A DNA stretch of 64,000 nt from assembly GCF_002563855.1 (NCBI RefSeq), contig NZ_PDJQ01000001.1, positions 248,001-312,000 of the forward strand, written 5' to 3'. Source of the stretch: Tepidiforma thermophila (GTDB taxonomy: Bacteria > Chloroflexota > Dehalococcoidia > Tepidiformales > Tepidiformaceae). The notes under the pieces were generated by a model. That model saw nothing but the letters and a program-made list of their open reading frames with translations. It had not been told where the DNA came from and made no database searches. Of this stretch, positions 62,356 to 64,000 are shown one piece after another (the stretch's first letter is position 1; the number at the start of each line of letters is the position of its first letter). The position numbers were made by a program, and so were the translations under genes.

Positions 62356-63063
62356 ATGCGCCCGGGGGATATCGTCACGCACCAGGAGATGTGCGCGGCG
62401 GAGGGAGTGGGGATGCTGCAGCGGGGCATGTACTTCCGCGAGCCCCCAAACCACGGCGTCATCTTGATGTCCCTTCGGCCGAACGCGCCTTATGCCGATG
62501 CCGTCGAACCCGACGGGACCATCTGGTACGAGGGCCACGACGCGCCGCGCTCGGCGAAGACACCGGACCCAAAGCGGCTTGACCAGCCGAGGACTTCGTC
62601 CGCCGGCACCCTGACACAGAACGGGCGGTTCGCGGAGGCGGTCGAGCGGTTTCGCCAAGGCAAAGCTCCGCCGGCCCGGTTCCATGTCTACGAGAACCTG
62701 CGCAAGGGAATCTGGGTCTTTCGGGGCGCCTACCTTTTGACCGACTACCGTTTCGAGTGGTCAGCACGCGAGGGACGGAACGTCTTCCGTTTCCGGCTGG
62801 AGCCGGCCCTGGAAACGAGCGAGGCGTCGTGGATGCCGGAATCGAGCGCGAACCTGGAGGCAGAGCGGCGCATCCCTGGGTGGGTTCAGGCGGAGGTGTA
62901 CAAACGCGACCGCGGGCGGTGCGTGAAGTGCGGTGCGACGAACGACCTGCACTTCGACCACATCCTTCCGTACTCGAAGGGCGGTTCGAGCCGCGACCCG
63001 AACAACATCCAACTCCTCTGCGGGCGGCATAACCTGGAGAAGGGCGCGGGCTTCGGCGAGTAG
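62356..63063 (+). CDS. HNH endonuclease with possible modified-base-reading N-terminus
   Basis: A 235-residue protein. The C-terminal HNH nuclease (about 175-235) is complete: EVYKRDRGRCVKCGATNDLH, FDHILPYSKGGSSRDPNNIQ and LLCGRHNLEKG, with the paired CxxC and the catalytic DH. The N-terminal 160 residues begin MRPGDIVTHQEMCAAEGVGM and QRGMYFREPPNHGVILMSL, and have HVYENLRKGIWVFRGAYLLT. This resembles the SRA-like domains fused to HNH in ScoMcrA-type restriction enzymes, which cut DNA with modified bases. That reading is tentative. A TATCCT about 16 bases before the ATG is a possible -10. Confidence 0.8.
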   Translation: MRPGDIVTHQEMCAAEGVGMLQRGMYFREPPNHGVILMSLRPNAPYADAVEPDGTIWYEGHDAPRSAKTPDPKRLDQPRTSSAGTLTQNGRFAEAVERFRQGKAPPARFHVYENLRKGIWVFRGAYLLTDYRFEWSAREGRNVFRFRLEPALETSEASWMPESSANLEAERRIPGWVQAEVYKRDRGRCVKCGATNDLHFDHILPYSKGGSSRDPNNIQLLCGRHNLEKGAGFGE

Positions 63064-63145
63064 GGTTCGAGCCAGGCCACCCCCACGGGCCGGGGCGGAA
63101 GGCGGTATAGTTCGGGCCACACGAAGGTTCGGAGGCCCCTGCACC

Positions 63146-64000
63146 ATGCGGTTCCGGTATGACCCTGAGATTGAGGCGTTCCGCGAGGAGGTTCGCCAGT
63201 TCATCCGTGAGCACCTGCCGCCGGAGGAGGAGCGGCTCCGCCGCGGCTTCGAGGGCGGGTTCCGTTCGCCCGAGGAGGAGAAGGCGTACGTCATGGGCTT
63301 CCAGCGGAAGCTCGCCGAGCGGGGCTGGCTGGCGATGGCCTGGCCGAAGGAGTACGGCGGGGGCGGCGCTTCGCACATGAAGCAGCTCGTCTACAACGAG
63401 GAGATGGCCTACGCGCAGGCCCCGGTCGGCAATATGGGCATCGCCTGGGTGGGCCCGAGCCTGATGCTCTACGGGACGGAGGAGCAGAAGCGCACGTTCA
63501 TCCCCCGGATCGCGCAGGCGCAGGACTGGTGGTGCACGCTCTACAGCGAGCCGGGCGCCGGTTCGGACCTGGCGGCGCTGCAGACGCGGGCGGTGCGCGA
63601 CGGCGACGATTATGTCATTAACGGCCAGAAGATCTGGACCTCGGGCGGGCACCTGGCGGACTGGGGGTGGCTGGCGGCGCGGACGGACCCGGATGCGCCG
63701 AAGCACAAGGGGATCACGATGTTCATGGTGAACATGAAGAGCCCGGGGATTACGGTGCGTCCGCTGATCAATATGGCGAACCGGCACGGCTTCAACGAGG
63801 TGTTCTTCGAGGATGTGCGGGTGCCGGCGACGCAGGTGGTGGGGGAGGTGAACCGGGGCTGGTATCACATGGCGGTGGCGCTGGATTTCGAACGCTCCGG
63901 CATCCAGGCGTTCGCGGGCGGCCGGCGCTCGGTGGAGCGGCTGGTGGCGCTGGCGAAGGAGCGACCGGAGCTGGTCCGGCGGCGGCCGAGCATCCGGCAC
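63146..64000 (+). CDS. Acyl-CoA dehydrogenase, 3' truncated by window edge
   Basis: The first 285 residues of an FAD-dependent acyl-CoA dehydrogenase. It starts MRFRYDPEIEAFREEVRQFI and has the N-terminal helical domain, the FAD/substrate loop LYSEPGAGSDLAALQTRAVR and VINGQKIWTSGGHLADWGWL in the beta domain, then RHGFNEVFFEDVRVPATQVV and the start of the C-terminal helical domain. The sequence style fits the large acyl-CoA dehydrogenases used for branched, aromatic or steroid side-chain acyl-CoAs in high-GC bacteria. TATAGT at about 63107 gives a leader of about 30 bases. Confidence 0.9.
   Translation, partial: MRFRYDPEIEAFREEVRQFIREHLPPEEERLRRGFEGGFRSPEEEKAYVMGFQRKLAERGWLAMAWPKEYGGGGASHMKQLVYNEEMAYAQAPVGNMGIAWVGPSLMLYGTEEQKRTFIPRIAQAQDWWCTLYSEPGAGSDLAALQTRAVRDGDDYVINGQKIWTSGGHLADWGWLAARTDPDAPKHKGITMFMVNMKSPGITVRPLINMANRHGFNEVFFEDVRVPATQVVGEVNRGWYHMAVALDFERSGIQAFAGGRRSVERLVALAKERPELVRRRPSIRH

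Overview
The window is high-GC DNA from a bacterial chromosome with housekeeping, lipid-oxidation and cell-envelope genes around a large defence region. The organism is not stated by the sequence. A PspA/PspAA stress pair, several fatty-acid oxidation genes and surface proteins with Thr-Pro stalks and PPATG-like tails would suit a Chloroflexota (or actinobacterium-like) genome; this is inference only. Several genes have a -10 hexamer 6-8 bases before the start codon, pointing to leaderless mRNAs.

Left flank (1-13.4 kb): the end of a VTT-domain membrane protein; coaX and coaBC (coenzyme A synthesis); recQ; a DinB-like protein; an alpha/beta hydrolase; dapB; a PilZ protein; an acyl-CoA synthetase; and two tandem surface proteins whose 3' parts are near copies. 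GA-rich tandem repeats fill the gaps on both sides of recQ.

Defence region (13.8-39.7 kb): a CRISPR array of 93 repeats and 92 spacers, then a complete type I-G (formerly I-U) cas operon on the minus strand, in transcription order csb1 (cas7), csb2 (cas5-cas6), cas3 with a C-terminal HD domain, a Csb3/Csx17-like Cas8-position gene, cas4-cas1 fusion, cas2. The order of repeat decay and the crRNA tag AUUGAGGG implied by the minus orientation place the leader next to cas2. Upstream of csb1 on the same strand lie three small genes I do not recognise. Divergent from them are a 1244-residue RecQ-like helicase with an N-terminal topoisomerase-type zinc finger, a tail-anchored coiled-coil protein, and the HD portion of a second, unrelated cas3. 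Facing these is a large gene broken by an in-frame stop and a frameshift. The helicase, coiled-coil and broken gene are the best candidate here for an undescribed defence system, apparently partly decayed.

Right flank (40-64 kb): tRNA-Thr(CGT); a Mn2+ (yybP-ykoY) riboswitch with terminator before a terC family gene; pspA-pspAA-zinc ribbon; a truncated MNT-type nucleotidyltransferase; a lipoprotein; thiolase; YceI; EamA transporter; gyrA; a double Nudix protein; an orphan Dam-like methylase; cytochrome P450; a VapBC45-like toxin-antitoxin pair flanked by a 35-bp direct repeat copied from the end of the neighbouring enoyl-CoA hydratase gene; an MFS transporter; a small protein behind a 16-bp palindrome; a CopD-like membrane protein; a 1322-residue Calx-beta/TIG surface protein; a methyltransferase; an HNH nuclease with a possible base-reading N-terminus; and the start of an acyl-CoA dehydrogenase.

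A short inverted repeat, CGACA-N2..6-TGTCG, occurs at five intergenic sites, three of them in the defence region, and may be an operator.
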